From Mycobacterium fragae (GTDB lineage Bacteria; Actinomycetota; Actinomycetes; Mycobacteriales; Mycobacteriaceae): DNA of 64,000 nucleotides. Below are positions 17,100 to 24,906 of the stretch, piece by piece. A program made the position numbers and the translations under genes. Location of the stretch: NCBI RefSeq assembly GCF_002102185.1, contig NZ_LQOW01000031.1:496001-560000 (forward strand). The letters run 5' to 3'. Position 1 is the first letter of the stretch; every line of letters begins with the position of its first letter. The notes beneath the pieces were generated by a model. That model made no database searches. It saw nothing but the letters and a program-made list of their open reading frames with translations, and was not told where the DNA came from.

Positions 17100-17630
17100 A
17101 TGATCGCACCGCCCGACCCGTACGCCACGCTGCCGAAGCTGCCGTCGTTTCATCTGGAATCGGCCTCGATCACCGATGGACAGCCGCTGGCCACCGCCCA
17201 GATCAGCGGGATCATGGGCGCGGGCGGCGAGGATGTCAGCCCACAACTGAGCTGGTCGGGCTTCCCGGAAGAGACGCGCAGCTTCGCGGTCACCGTCTAC
17301 GACCCCGATGCGCCGACCTTGTCCGGCTTCTGGCACTGGGCGGTGGCCAACCTGCCCGCCTCGGTTACCGAGCTGCCCGACGGCGTGGGCGATGGCCGTG
17401 AACTACCGGGTGGGGCGCTGACGCTGGTCAACGACGCCGGCATGCGCCGCTATGTCGGGGCGGCGCCGCCCAAGGGTCATGGGCCGCATCGCTACTACGT
17501 CACCGTGCACGCGGTCGACGTCGAAAAACTCGACCTCCCCGAGGATGCCAGCCCGGCGTTTTTGGGCTTCAACCTGTTCCAGCACGCGATCGCACGGGCC
17601 GTCATCTACGGCACCTACGAGCAGCGGTAG
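17100..17630 (+). CDS. YbhB/YbcL family Raf kinase inhibitor-like (PEBP) protein
   Basis: 176 residues, ATG with AGAGG upstream. Phosphatidylethanolamine-binding fold: VTVYDPDAPTLSGFWHWAV holds the DPDxP and HW ligand-pocket residues and GPHRYYVTVHAVD the GxHxY motif. Cytosolic, no signal peptide. Bacterial members have no settled role. Orthologue of Rv2140c. Its TAG directly abuts the stop of the convergent pyrD gene, with no space for a separate terminator. Confidence 0.93.
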   Translation: MIAPPDPYATLPKLPSFHLESASITDGQPLATAQISGIMGAGGEDVSPQLSWSGFPEETRSFAVTVYDPDAPTLSGFWHWAVANLPASVTELPDGVGDGRELPGGALTLVNDAGMRRYVGAAPPKGHGPHRYYVTVHAVDVEKLDLPEDASPAFLGFNLFQHAIARAVIYGTYEQR

Positions 17631-18698
17631 CTAGCACTTACGGTTGGCCGACCCGACGGCCTCGCTCAACGCGGCGAATCCGCCGTCGCGCAGCCGGCGG
17701 GCGATACCGTCGTGAATGTGCTTGGCCCACAAGCCTCCTCCGTAGATGAAGCCCGTGTAGCCCTGCAGCAGCGACGCTCCCGCGGTGATGCGGTCCCACG
17801 CGTCGTCGACGGTCTCGATGCCGCCGACGCTGATGAGCGTCAACCGCTGGCCGACCCGGTCGTAGAGCCGTCGCAGCACCTCGGTGGCCCGGCGCGCCAG
17901 CGGCGGCCCCGAGATACCGCCGGGGCCGAGCGCGTCCGCCCCCGGTGTGATCAGGCCGTCGCGCGACACCGTGGTGTTGGTGGCCACAATGCCGGCCAAA
18001 CCGAGCTCGACCGCCAGGTCCGCGATGTCGTCGATATCGGAATCGGCCAAATCCGGTGCAATCTTCACCAGCACCGGCGTCGAGGTCTCCGCGAGCACGG
18101 CGGACAGGACGGCGCGCAGCGACTCGACCGCCTGCAGATCGCGCAGCCCAGGCGTGTTCGGCGAACTCACGTTGACCACCAGATACGACGCCAGCGGGCC
18201 GACCAGCCGAGCGCTGGCCGCATAATCGTCGGCGGCGCGTTCGGGCGGGGTGGATTTGGTCATGCCGATGTTGACTCCGATGGGTACATCGGGGCGCTGC
18301 CGCGCGAGCCTGGTCGCCAGCTCAGCCGCGCCGCGATTGTTGAAGCCCAGCCGGTTGAGCAGGGCGCGATCAGCGGGCAGCCGAAACATGCGGGGCGCCG
18401 GGTTGCCCGGTTGCGGGCGGGCGGTGACGGTCCCCACCTCGGCGTAGCCGAAGCCCAGCGCACCCCAGGTGTGCAGCCCCAGGCCGTCCTTGTCGAAGCC
18501 CGCGGCCAGGCCCAGGGGACCCGGGAACCGAACCCCGAACACCGTGCTGACCAGTATCGGGTCGGCCGGTGCCAGTGCCCGGTGAAGGAGCCGCCGCGCC
18601 GGTGCGGGCGCGGTGCTGCCCCGTAGCGCGGCGAACACCACCGTGTGGATGCGTTCGGCCGGCACCAGGAACAGCGCCCGGCGGAGTACGCCGTACAC
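17631..18698 (-). CDS. pyrD: Dihydroorotate dehydrogenase (quinone), class 2
   Basis: 355 residues, ATG at 18698. Membrane-associated flavoenzyme oxidising dihydroorotate to orotate with quinone, the fourth step of pyrimidine synthesis. The N-terminal amphipathic helix (~1-30) typical of class 2 is present. FMN-site motifs are GLAAGFDKDG, FNNRGA, the catalytic-serine loop NVSSPNTPGLRDLQ, and LISVGGIETVDDA. It follows lppL and the DUF5703 gene with a 2-bp gap, so the three probably share a transcript. Confidence 0.97.
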   Translation of the reverse strand: MYGVLRRALFLVPAERIHTVVFAALRGSTAPAPARRLLHRALAPADPILVSTVFGVRFPGPLGLAAGFDKDGLGLHTWGALGFGYAEVGTVTARPQPGNPAPRMFRLPADRALLNRLGFNNRGAAELATRLARQRPDVPIGVNIGMTKSTPPERAADDYAASARLVGPLASYLVVNVSSPNTPGLRDLQAVESLRAVLSAVLAETSTPVLVKIAPDLADSDIDDIADLAVELGLAGIVATNTTVSRDGLITPGADALGPGGISGPPLARRATEVLRRLYDRVGQRLTLISVGGIETVDDAWDRITAGASLLQGYTGFIYGGGLWAKHIHDGIARRLRDGGFAALSEAVGSANRKC

Positions 18699-18700
18699 CG

Positions 18701-18958
18701 TTACAGCGCGGGCTGGTCGGGCCGCCCGCCCTCGTCAAAGCGAGATTTCTTGCGGCGCAACAACACCCGTCGGCTCCCGTCGGTGTAGAGCCGAACCCGG
18801 GTCAGCTCCCAGCCGCGGTACTCCGCTTCGATGGACAGCCGGGTCGAGGCGCTGAGCCTGGTCACCTCCGGCGGCAGGCGCAGCGGCGCCCACTCGTATT
18901 CGTCGGACATCTCGGTGTCCCACCCCGCCGGCAGCCGGCTGCGCCGCGCCGCGGTCAA
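18701..18958 (-). CDS. DUF5703 family protein
   Basis: 85 residues from TTG at 18958, which overlaps the lppL stop (TTGA); ATG at 18910 would give MSDEYEWAPL and 69 residues. A small basic protein with EYEWAPLRLPPEV, SIEAEYRGWELTRVRLYTDG and RRVLLRRKK, a pattern I recall for actinobacterial DUF5703. No membrane segment, no known activity. Tight spacing between lppL and pyrD (2 bp) points to one operon. Confidence 0.8.
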   Translation of the reverse strand: MTAARRSRLPAGWDTEMSDEYEWAPLRLPPEVTRLSASTRLSIEAEYRGWELTRVRLYTDGSRRVLLRRKKSRFDEGGRPDQPAL

Positions 18959-20001
18959 CGGGGACCCGCCGCATGTTCGATGACCTGAACTCCCTCGCCG
19001 GAACCCGACACCACATACAACGTGCCCGAAGCATCATCGAAGGCCAGCGTGTTGGGTTGCCGCACGGTTGGGTATCGCACCTTTTCGACGGGTATTCCGG
19101 TGGACAGATCGTAACCAATGACCATATTCGCCGCGGTCTGCGACACCCAGGTCAGCCCACGGGATCCCGCCAGACCATACGGTGACTGCGGCACGGGATA
19201 GGCCTGGCGCAGGATCAGCGGGTCGACGCCGAACGCCAGCAGCTGGCCACCCCGAGTGTCGGCGACCAGCAGCCGCCCCGCCGGATCGGCCGCCAGGGTG
19301 GTGGCGCCCTGGCCGGCGCGCAACGCCTGCCCGACCTTGCCGTCGACGCCGATCGTGGTAACCGAAGTCTGTGCGCGATCCAAGACCGCGACGGTATTTC
19401 CCTGCACAGCAAGAGAATCCACACGCGCAAAGATGTGTATCCGGCTGGTGACTGTGGCCGGAGCGGAAAGCAGGTACACCGTGCCGTCGGCCGTCCCCAG
19501 CGCGAGGGTCCGGTCGGCGCGCCGGGCGATCGCCGTGAATTCGACGTTGTCCGCGCCGGTGACAGCCACGCGTGTCACCCGCCCGGCCGGCAGATCGACC
19601 ACGAAGTAGCCGCCGCGGGCGGACAAATAAGCTGTGCCGTCGCCGTCACCGGTTAGCCCGCTCGCCGGCCCGGGCAGGTCGATCACGCGAAGCGGAGTTT
19701 GCTGGGAGCTCAAGAGCGCGAGGCTTTTGGCGGCCCGGGATTGCCCGCTTGCGGTCAGCGTCGCCAGGAGGGCAGTCCGATGGTCGAATATCGCCGCCTG
19801 GCCGTCGCCGCCCATCGGACGCACCAAACCCGCTGGACTGCGCGAGGTCGGGGGCGACTGCACCGGCTGTGCGGGGTCGGTCGTCGGCGGCGTTGCCTCG
19901 AGCGTATTGGATGTACATCCAACGACCGTGATCAGCAAAAACAGCAGGCTGGCGGCGCAGCGGTGAACTGCCTGTTCGCCGTGTTTACGGATATGCGGCA
20001 C
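18955..20001 (-). CDS. lppL: Putative lipoprotein LppL, beta-propeller-like
   Basis: 348 residues from GTG at 20001 (VPHIRKHGEQAV); the frame is open to 20652 but that part lies antisense to other genes. A short basic n-region and hydrophobic core lead to the lipobox VVGC with Cys29, so the mature protein is a surface lipoprotein. The rest has repeated short beta-rich blocks (GDGTAYLSARGGYFVVDL, GRLLVADTRGGQLLAFG, GTLYVVSGSGEGVQV), suggesting a YVTN/NHL-type propeller. Orthologue of Rv2138. The start is the least certain part. Confidence 0.82.
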   Translation of the reverse strand: MPHIRKHGEQAVHRCAASLLFLLITVVGCTSNTLEATPPTTDPAQPVQSPPTSRSPAGLVRPMGGDGQAAIFDHRTALLATLTASGQSRAAKSLALLSSQQTPLRVIDLPGPASGLTGDGDGTAYLSARGGYFVVDLPAGRVTRVAVTGADNVEFTAIARRADRTLALGTADGTVYLLSAPATVTSRIHIFARVDSLAVQGNTVAVLDRAQTSVTTIGVDGKVGQALRAGQGATTLAADPAGRLLVADTRGGQLLAFGVDPLILRQAYPVPQSPYGLAGSRGLTWVSQTAANMVIGYDLSTGIPVEKVRYPTVRQPNTLAFDDASGTLYVVSGSGEGVQVIEHAAGPR

Positions 20002-20121
20002 GGGGTAACTTTCGGATATGCGCCGGAAGGCTGGCTGGGAGTCCGATTCTAAGGAAGATTGCCCGGGGCGGTGCGGCAACGCCGCGGCGGCTACCGGTCT
20101 GCAGCGAGGTAGGGTCGCGCC

Positions 20122-20439
20122 ATGAGCGTTGCCGCCGATCGCCGATTCTCCGACAGCGAGTTTGCTATCGAGGACATGTGGTCGGGGGTCTTCTCGGCCA
20201 AAGTGCTGGCCAGTGGGTTCGGGCAGGTCGGCGACGGGCGCAGTTTCGCCTTCCGCATCGAAGGTCAGTGGCTGCTTGTCGAGATCTACCGGCCGCGGCT
20301 GAGCGGGCCCGTCCCGCAGCCCGAAGACGTGGTGGCCACGGCGCGGCGCAGCGTCGTCGACGTCGACGTCACCGACGAGCGCAGCCTGGCCGCGGCGGTC
20401 CGTGACTCCGTGGTGTCTGCCGAGCCGGTCACCGGCTAA
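20122..20439 (+). CDS. Conserved hypothetical protein, Rv2137c type
   Basis: 105 residues, ATG. No domain recognised. Seen in the sequence: an N-terminal acidic stretch, FSAKVLASGFGQVGDGRSFAF and EGQWLLVEIYRP suggesting a small beta-rich fold, then an Ala/Val-rich helical end. No membrane segment or signal. Divergent from lppL with 120 bp between the starts. Precedes uppP by 43 bp in the same direction, as Rv2137c does in M. tuberculosis. Confidence 0.75.
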   Translation: MSVAADRRFSDSEFAIEDMWSGVFSAKVLASGFGQVGDGRSFAFRIEGQWLLVEIYRPRLSGPVPQPEDVVATARRSVVDVDVTDERSLAAAVRDSVVSAEPVTG

Positions 20440-20482
20440 GCCCCTCCTGTAGCGGCCGGGCACACCCGGTACGGTCGTCGTC

Positions 20483-21343
20483 GTGACTGCGACGCCGACG
20501 ATGTCTTGGTCGCAGGTCATCGTTTTGGCTGTGGTGCAAGGTCTGACCGAGTTCTTGCCGGTGTCGTCATCGGGCCACCTCGCGATCGTGTCGCGAATCT
20601 TCTTCGCCGACGACGCCGGCGCGTCATTCACCGCCGTCACGCAATTGGGCACTGAGGCCGCAGTATTGGCTTATTTCGCCCGGGACATCGTGCGGATCGT
20701 CAAAGCTTGGGTTGACGGCCTGGTTGTCACTCGAGCCCTTCCCAAGCACCGTACTTCGGACTACCGGCTGGGTTGGTATGTGATCATCGGGACGATCCCG
20801 ATCTGCGTGCTGGGCGTGGTGTTCACCGATGAGATCCGTTCGGGGGTACGCGATCTGTGGGTGGTGGCGACAGCGCTGGTGGTGTTCTCGGCGGTCATTG
20901 CGGCCGCCGAGTATTTCGGTCGGCAAAGCCGCCACATCGACCAGCTAACCTGGCGCGATGCGGTCGTCGTTGGCTTCGCCCAAACGCTGGCGTTGGTCCC
21001 CGGGGTGTCGCGGTCCGGGGCCACCATCAGCGCCGGGCTGTTTCTCGGGCTCGAACGTGAGCTGGCCGCTCGGTTCGGCTTTCTGCTTGCCATTCCGGCG
21101 GTGTTCGCCTCCGGGTTGTTCTCCTTGCCGGACGCCTTCCAACCGGTTCGTGAGGGGATGAGCGCCACCGGCCCGCAGCTGTTGGTGGCCACCGTGATCG
21201 CCTTTGTCATCGGGCTCGCCGCGGTGGCGTGGTTTCTGCGGTTTCTGGTGGCGCACAGCATGTATTGGTTCGTCGGCTACCGGGTCGCGGTCGGTGTCGG
21301 CGTGATGATCCTGTTGGCGAGCGGGGTGGTGGCGCCGAGATGA
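20483..21343 (+). CDS. uppP: Undecaprenyl-diphosphatase (BacA/UppP)
   Basis: 286 residues, GTG start. Integral membrane phosphatase recycling undecaprenyl pyrophosphate after peptidoglycan synthesis and giving bacitracin tolerance. About eight hydrophobic helices. Signatures: GLTEFLPVSSSGHLAI (~residues 20-35) and PGVSRSGATISAGL with the catalytic Arg. Its TGA overlaps the ATG of the next gene (ATGA), coupling it to the conserved trio downstream. Orthologue of Rv2136c. Confidence 0.97.
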   Translation: MTATPTMSWSQVIVLAVVQGLTEFLPVSSSGHLAIVSRIFFADDAGASFTAVTQLGTEAAVLAYFARDIVRIVKAWVDGLVVTRALPKHRTSDYRLGWYVIIGTIPICVLGVVFTDEIRSGVRDLWVVATALVVFSAVIAAAEYFGRQSRHIDQLTWRDAVVVGFAQTLALVPGVSRSGATISAGLFLGLERELAARFGFLLAIPAVFASGLFSLPDAFQPVREGMSATGPQLLVATVIAFVIGLAAVAWFLRFLVAHSMYWFVGYRVAVGVGVMILLASGVVAPR

Positions 21344-22032
21344 CCGTCATCCTGTTACGGCATGGCCGCTCCAGCTCGAACACGGCACACGTCCTGGCCG
21401 GCCGCTCCGAGGGCGTCGACCTCGACGACAAGGGCCGCGAGCAAGCCGCCGAACTGAGCGACCGCCTCGGTGATCTGCCGATCCGGGCAGTGGTGTCCTC
21501 GCCGCTGCTGCGGTGCCGGCGCACGATCGAGCCGCTGGCCGAACGGCTCGGCGTCGAACCCGTCGTCGACGAACGGCTCTCCGAGGTGGACTACGGCGAA
21601 TGGACGGGCCGCAAAATCGCCGAGCTGACCAAGGAGCCGCTGTGGGCGGTGGTGCAAGCGCACCCCAGCGCAGCGGAGTTCCCCGGCGGTGAAGGGCTGG
21701 CGCAGGTGCAGACGCGTGCGGTCGCCGCGGTGCGCGACCACGACCGGCGGTTGGCCGAGCAGCATGGCGCCGGTGCGCTGTGGCTGGCCTGCACCCACGG
21801 CGACGTCATCAAGGCCGTCGTCGCTGACGCACTCGCGCTGCATTTGGACAACTTTCAGCGCATCAGCGCCGACCCGGCCTCGATGAGCGTGATCAGCTAC
21901 ACCCGGCTGCGCCCGTTCGTGCTGCACGTCAACCACACCGGCGCTCGGCTGACGTCTGCGCTGACCGCGCCCGCGGGACAAGATGGCGAGACGCCGCCCG
22001 GTGACGCGGTGGTCGGCGGCTCCACCGATTGA
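21340..22032 (+). CDS. Histidine phosphatase family protein (probable phosphomutase, MSMEG_4193 type)
   Basis: 230 residues from ATG 21340, in a 4-bp overlap with uppP; the upstream extension is shadow. Histidine phosphatase fold: catalytic LLRHGRSSSN, SPLLRCRRTIEPL, the acid region LSEVDYGEWTGRK, and the second histidine in ACTHGDVIKAVV. Such enzymes dephosphorylate or transfer phosphate; the substrate is unknown. With the next two genes it forms a three-gene set conserved in actinobacteria. Orthologue of Rv2135c. Confidence 0.92.
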   Translation: MTVILLRHGRSSSNTAHVLAGRSEGVDLDDKGREQAAELSDRLGDLPIRAVVSSPLLRCRRTIEPLAERLGVEPVVDERLSEVDYGEWTGRKIAELTKEPLWAVVQAHPSAAEFPGGEGLAQVQTRAVAAVRDHDRRLAEQHGAGALWLACTHGDVIKAVVADALALHLDNFQRISADPASMSVISYTRLRPFVLHVNHTGARLTSALTAPAGQDGETPPGDAVVGGSTD

Positions 22033-22095
22033 CTGTGTTTGTGTCCTGCTGAGACGTTACGACGTAACCGCGACTGCCGGTATTTTGGAAGTGTC

Positions 22096-22683
22096 ATGCC
22101 CCGCGCAATTCACGTCTTCCGCTCACCCGACCGCTTCGTCGCCGGGACAGTCGGGCAGCCCGGAAACCGCACCTTCTATCTGCAGGCGGTGCACGACTCT
22201 CGGGTGGTGTCGGTGGTGTTGGAGAAGCAGCAGGTGGCGGTGCTCGCCGAGCGCATCGGCGCGCTGCTGCTCGAAGTCAACCGCAGGTTCGGCACACCCG
22301 TTCCGCCGGAGACCGCCGACGTTGAAGACCTCAGCCCATTGATCACCCCGGTCGACGCCGAATTCCGCGTCGGGACCATGGGACTGGGCTGGGACTCCGA
22401 AGCCCAAACCGTCGTGGTTGAACTGTTGGCGGTCACCGATACCGAGTTCGACGCGTCCGTGGTGCTCGACGACACCGAGGAGGGTCCCGACGCCGTGCGG
22501 GTGTTCCTGACGCCGGAGTCGGCACGGGAGTTCGCGACCCGCTCCAACCGTGTCATCTCCGCGGGCCGTCCGCCGTGCCCGCTCTGCGATGAACCGCTGG
22601 ACCCTGAGGGACACATCTGCGCGCGGACCAACGGCTACCGCCGCAGCGCGTTGCTCGGGCCTGACGATGACGCCGAGGCCTGA
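22096..22683 (+). CDS. DUF3090 family protein
   Basis: 195 residues from ATG 22096 (MPRAIHVFRSPDRF), the same length as Rv2134c. Soluble, alpha/beta. The N-terminal part has FYLQAVHDSRVVSVVLEKQQVAV; an acidic middle follows; the C-terminus holds a probable metal site CPLCDEPLDPEGHIC with CxxC and HxC. No enzymatic motif recognised. Its end overlaps the kinase-like gene by 17 bp. Known as the constant partner of the neighbouring phosphatase and SCO1664-type genes. Confidence 0.9.
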   Translation: MPRAIHVFRSPDRFVAGTVGQPGNRTFYLQAVHDSRVVSVVLEKQQVAVLAERIGALLLEVNRRFGTPVPPETADVEDLSPLITPVDAEFRVGTMGLGWDSEAQTVVVELLAVTDTEFDASVVLDDTEEGPDAVRVFLTPESAREFATRSNRVISAGRPPCPLCDEPLDPEGHICARTNGYRRSALLGPDDDAEA

Positions 22684-23482
22684 CGATCGCGAGGTCCTGC
22701 GGCGCGGCGAGCTGACCGTCCTGGGACGCATTCGGTCGGCCAGTAACGCCACCTTCCTGTGCGAATCGACGCTGGGAGAGCACAGCGTGCATTGCATCTA
22801 CAAGCCGGTCGCCGGCGAGGCGCCGCTTTGGGACTTTCCCGACGGGACACTGGCCGGCCGAGAGCTCGGTGCGTACCTGGTGTCCACGCAGTTGGGGTGG
22901 AACCTTGTGCCGTACACGATCATTCGGGTCGGGCCGGCCGGTCGCGGCATGCTGCAGCTGTGGGTGGACCAACCCGGTGATGCGCCGGACTCCGATCCCG
23001 AGCCGGGGCCCGAACTGGTCGATCTGTTCCCCGCCGGCGAGCCGCCGGCCGGCTATCTGCCGGTGCTGCGGGCCTACGACTACGCCGGTGACGAGGTTAT
23101 GTTGATGCACGCCGACGACATCAGGCTGTGGCGGATGGCGGTGTTCGACGTGCTGATCAACAACGCCGATCGGAAGGGCGGACACATCCTTCGCGACGTC
23201 GACGGGCACGTCTACGGTGTCGATCACGGTGTGTGTCTGCACGTCGAGGACAAGCTGCGCACCGTGCTGTGGGGGTGGGCAGGCAAGCCCGTCGACGAGC
23301 GGACGCTGGAAGCGGTAAACCGGCTGGTCGACGCGCTGGCCGGCCCGCTGTGCGACGAACTGGCCGGGCACATAACCGCCGCCGAGATCGCGGCGCTGCG
23401 CCGGCGCGCTTGCGCGCTGCTGGACAACCCGGTGATGCCCGGCCCCAACCGACACCGTCCGATCCCCTGGCCGGCGTTCTGA
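22667..23482 (+). CDS. SCO1664 family protein, PI3/PI4-kinase-like
   Basis: 271 residues from ATG 22667, overlapping DUF3090 by 17 bp. Distant phosphatidylinositol 3/4-kinase or HipA-like fold, judged from motifs: CIYKPVAGEAPLWDFP with a likely ATP-binding Lys, AGRELGAYLVS as the helix C Glu, the catalytic loop DVLINNADRKGGHIL (compare N-T-D-R in type II PI4-kinases), and the metal loop YGVDHGVCLH in place of DFG. All key residues are present, so it may be an active kinase of unknown substrate. Orthologue of Rv2133c. Confidence 0.88.
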   Translation: MTPRPDDREVLRRGELTVLGRIRSASNATFLCESTLGEHSVHCIYKPVAGEAPLWDFPDGTLAGRELGAYLVSTQLGWNLVPYTIIRVGPAGRGMLQLWVDQPGDAPDSDPEPGPELVDLFPAGEPPAGYLPVLRAYDYAGDEVMLMHADDIRLWRMAVFDVLINNADRKGGHILRDVDGHVYGVDHGVCLHVEDKLRTVLWGWAGKPVDERTLEAVNRLVDALAGPLCDELAGHITAAEIAALRRRACALLDNPVMPGPNRHRPIPWPAF

Positions 23483-23503
23483 GAGCAGGTAGCGTGGTTC
23501 GGC

Positions 23504-24010
23504 ATGCCGCGGTCCTTCGACGCGTCGGTTGACTTTCCGGTCACCGTCGACCAAGTCCATTCAGCGCTGTGCGACGAGGACTACTGGCAGGCGAGGATAG
23601 CCGCATTCCAGGCCGGCACGGCCACGCTGGACTCGCTGACCGTCGATTCTGACGACACGGTGACCGTAGCCGTCAGCCTTGGCGTCTCCCGCGACCGGCT
23701 GCCCGCGCTGGTCACCAAGCTGGCGGGCGGCGACCTGGAGTGGACGCAGACCCAGAGGTGGAGTCCGGTCGGCCGCGACCGGGTGCGCGGCGAGATCAAC
23801 ATGGCTGTTGCCCGGGTATCGGCGTCCGCAGCCGGACAGGGGCTGCTGGTACCGGACGGCAATGGTTCGCGGCTGGATCTCACCGGGACCGTCAAGGTCA
23901 AAGTCCCAGTGGTCGGCGGCGCCATCGAAAGGTTCCTCGGCAGCCAACTCGGCAACGATCTCAGGGCATTCGAGCGCTTCACCACCGAATGGATTGCGGA
24001 AAACCACTGA
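23504..24010 (+). CDS. DUF2505 domain-containing protein
   Basis: 168 residues, ATG. Reads as a START/SRPBCC-like lipid-binding fold: FDASVDFPVTVDQVHSALCD at the front, alternating strands with DTVTVAVSLGVSRD and RSPVGRDRVRGEI-like text, and a C-terminal helix ending RAFERFTTEWIAEN. DUF2505 is an actinobacterial family with no proven ligand. No signal peptide. It sits 21 bp after the kinase-like gene and 20 bp before cysQ, in one run. Confidence 0.85.
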   Translation: MPRSFDASVDFPVTVDQVHSALCDEDYWQARIAAFQAGTATLDSLTVDSDDTVTVAVSLGVSRDRLPALVTKLAGGDLEWTQTQRWSPVGRDRVRGEINMAVARVSASAAGQGLLVPDGNGSRLDLTGTVKVKVPVVGGAIERFLGSQLGNDLRAFERFTTEWIAENH

Positions 24011-24030
24011 CGGTTGGCGATACTGGCGGG

Positions 24031-24798
24031 GTGAGCCCGGACCTGAGCGACGCCGAGCTGGCCGCGCAGCTGGCGGAGCACGCTGGCAGGCTGTTGCTGG
24101 CGGTGCGCGACAAGGTCGGGTTCGACTACCCGTGGCTGCTCGGGGATGCCGGTGACATTCAAGCCAATTCGCTGATCCTGCGGCGGCTACATGCCGAGCG
24201 TCCGGGCGACGCGGTGCTGTCCGAGGAGGCCTACGACGATTTGACCCGGTTGCAGGCCGACCGGGTGTGGATCGTCGACCCGTTGGACGGCACCCGCGAA
24301 TTCTCCGAGCCGGGCCGCGACGACTGGGCCGTGCACGTGGCCTTGTGGCAGCGGCACGGCGGGCCCAGCGGCGCGATCACCGACGCCGCGGTCGCCTTGC
24401 CGGCGATGGGGGAGCTGTATCGCAGCGATACCGCCACCGCGCCCCGGACGGGGCATTCGGGGCCGATTCGCATCACCGCAAGCTCGAGCCGCCCGCCCGC
24501 GGTGCTGTATCGGCTCGCCGAGCGGTTGGACATCGAGACCGTGCGGATCGGTTCGGCAGGTGCGAAGGCGATGTCGCTGCTGCGCGGTGACGCCGACGCC
24601 TACGTTCATGCCGGCGGGCAGTGGGAGTGGGACTCGGCCGCACCGGCGGGCGTGATCCTGGCCGCGGGTATGCATGCCTCGCGGCTGGATGGCTCCGAGC
24701 TGGTCTACAACCGCCCCGACCCGTACCTGCCCGACTTCCTGATGTGTCGCCCTGAGCTGGCCGAGGTGCTACTGGCGGCGATCGCAAGCGCGGCGTAG
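24031..24798 (+). CDS. cysQ: 3'(2'),5'-bisphosphate nucleotidase / inositol monophosphatase family (CysQ)
   Basis: 255 residues from GTG 24031; the open frame before it overlaps DUF2505. Li+-sensitive phosphatase fold: metal-binding Glu in LSEEAYDD, WIVDPLDGTREF (the DPxDGT core), and WEWDSAAPAGVILAAG near the end. Removes the 3' phosphate of PAP in sulfur assimilation; the M. tuberculosis enzyme (Rv2131c) also cleaves fructose 1,6-bisphosphate and inositol 1-phosphate. Next to mshC, an inositol-phosphate role for mycothiol is plausible. Confidence 0.93.
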   Translation: MSPDLSDAELAAQLAEHAGRLLLAVRDKVGFDYPWLLGDAGDIQANSLILRRLHAERPGDAVLSEEAYDDLTRLQADRVWIVDPLDGTREFSEPGRDDWAVHVALWQRHGGPSGAITDAAVALPAMGELYRSDTATAPRTGHSGPIRITASSSRPPAVLYRLAERLDIETVRIGSAGAKAMSLLRGDADAYVHAGGQWEWDSAAPAGVILAAGMHASRLDGSELVYNRPDPYLPDFLMCRPELAEVLLAAIASAA

Positions 24799-24804
24799 CC
24801 GGGC

Positions 24805-24843
24805 GCTGGGGGCACCCCCAGCCGCGGAGCGGCGAGGGGGACC
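24805..24843. repeat. GC-rich palindromic element between cysQ and mshC
   Basis: GCTGGGGG (24805-24812) and CCCCCAGC (24815-24822) are perfect inverted copies with two bases between; a second run GGCGAGGGGGACC follows and can pair with the CCCCC. Short elements of this G5-CA-C5 type recur in mycobacterial intergenic spaces near 3' ends. It may end cysQ transcription. The following mshC start lies 64 bp downstream. Confidence 0.5.
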
Positions 24844-24906
24844 GGTCGCCGCCATCCAACGTGGGTGCTATCCGGTTGGCGAGCTGACGGCCTTAAAGTC
24901 GACGGT

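Noticed and set aside
20002..20652. Upstream extension of the lppL frame
   Set aside because: Would bury the signal peptide inside the protein and run antisense to two genes on the other strand.
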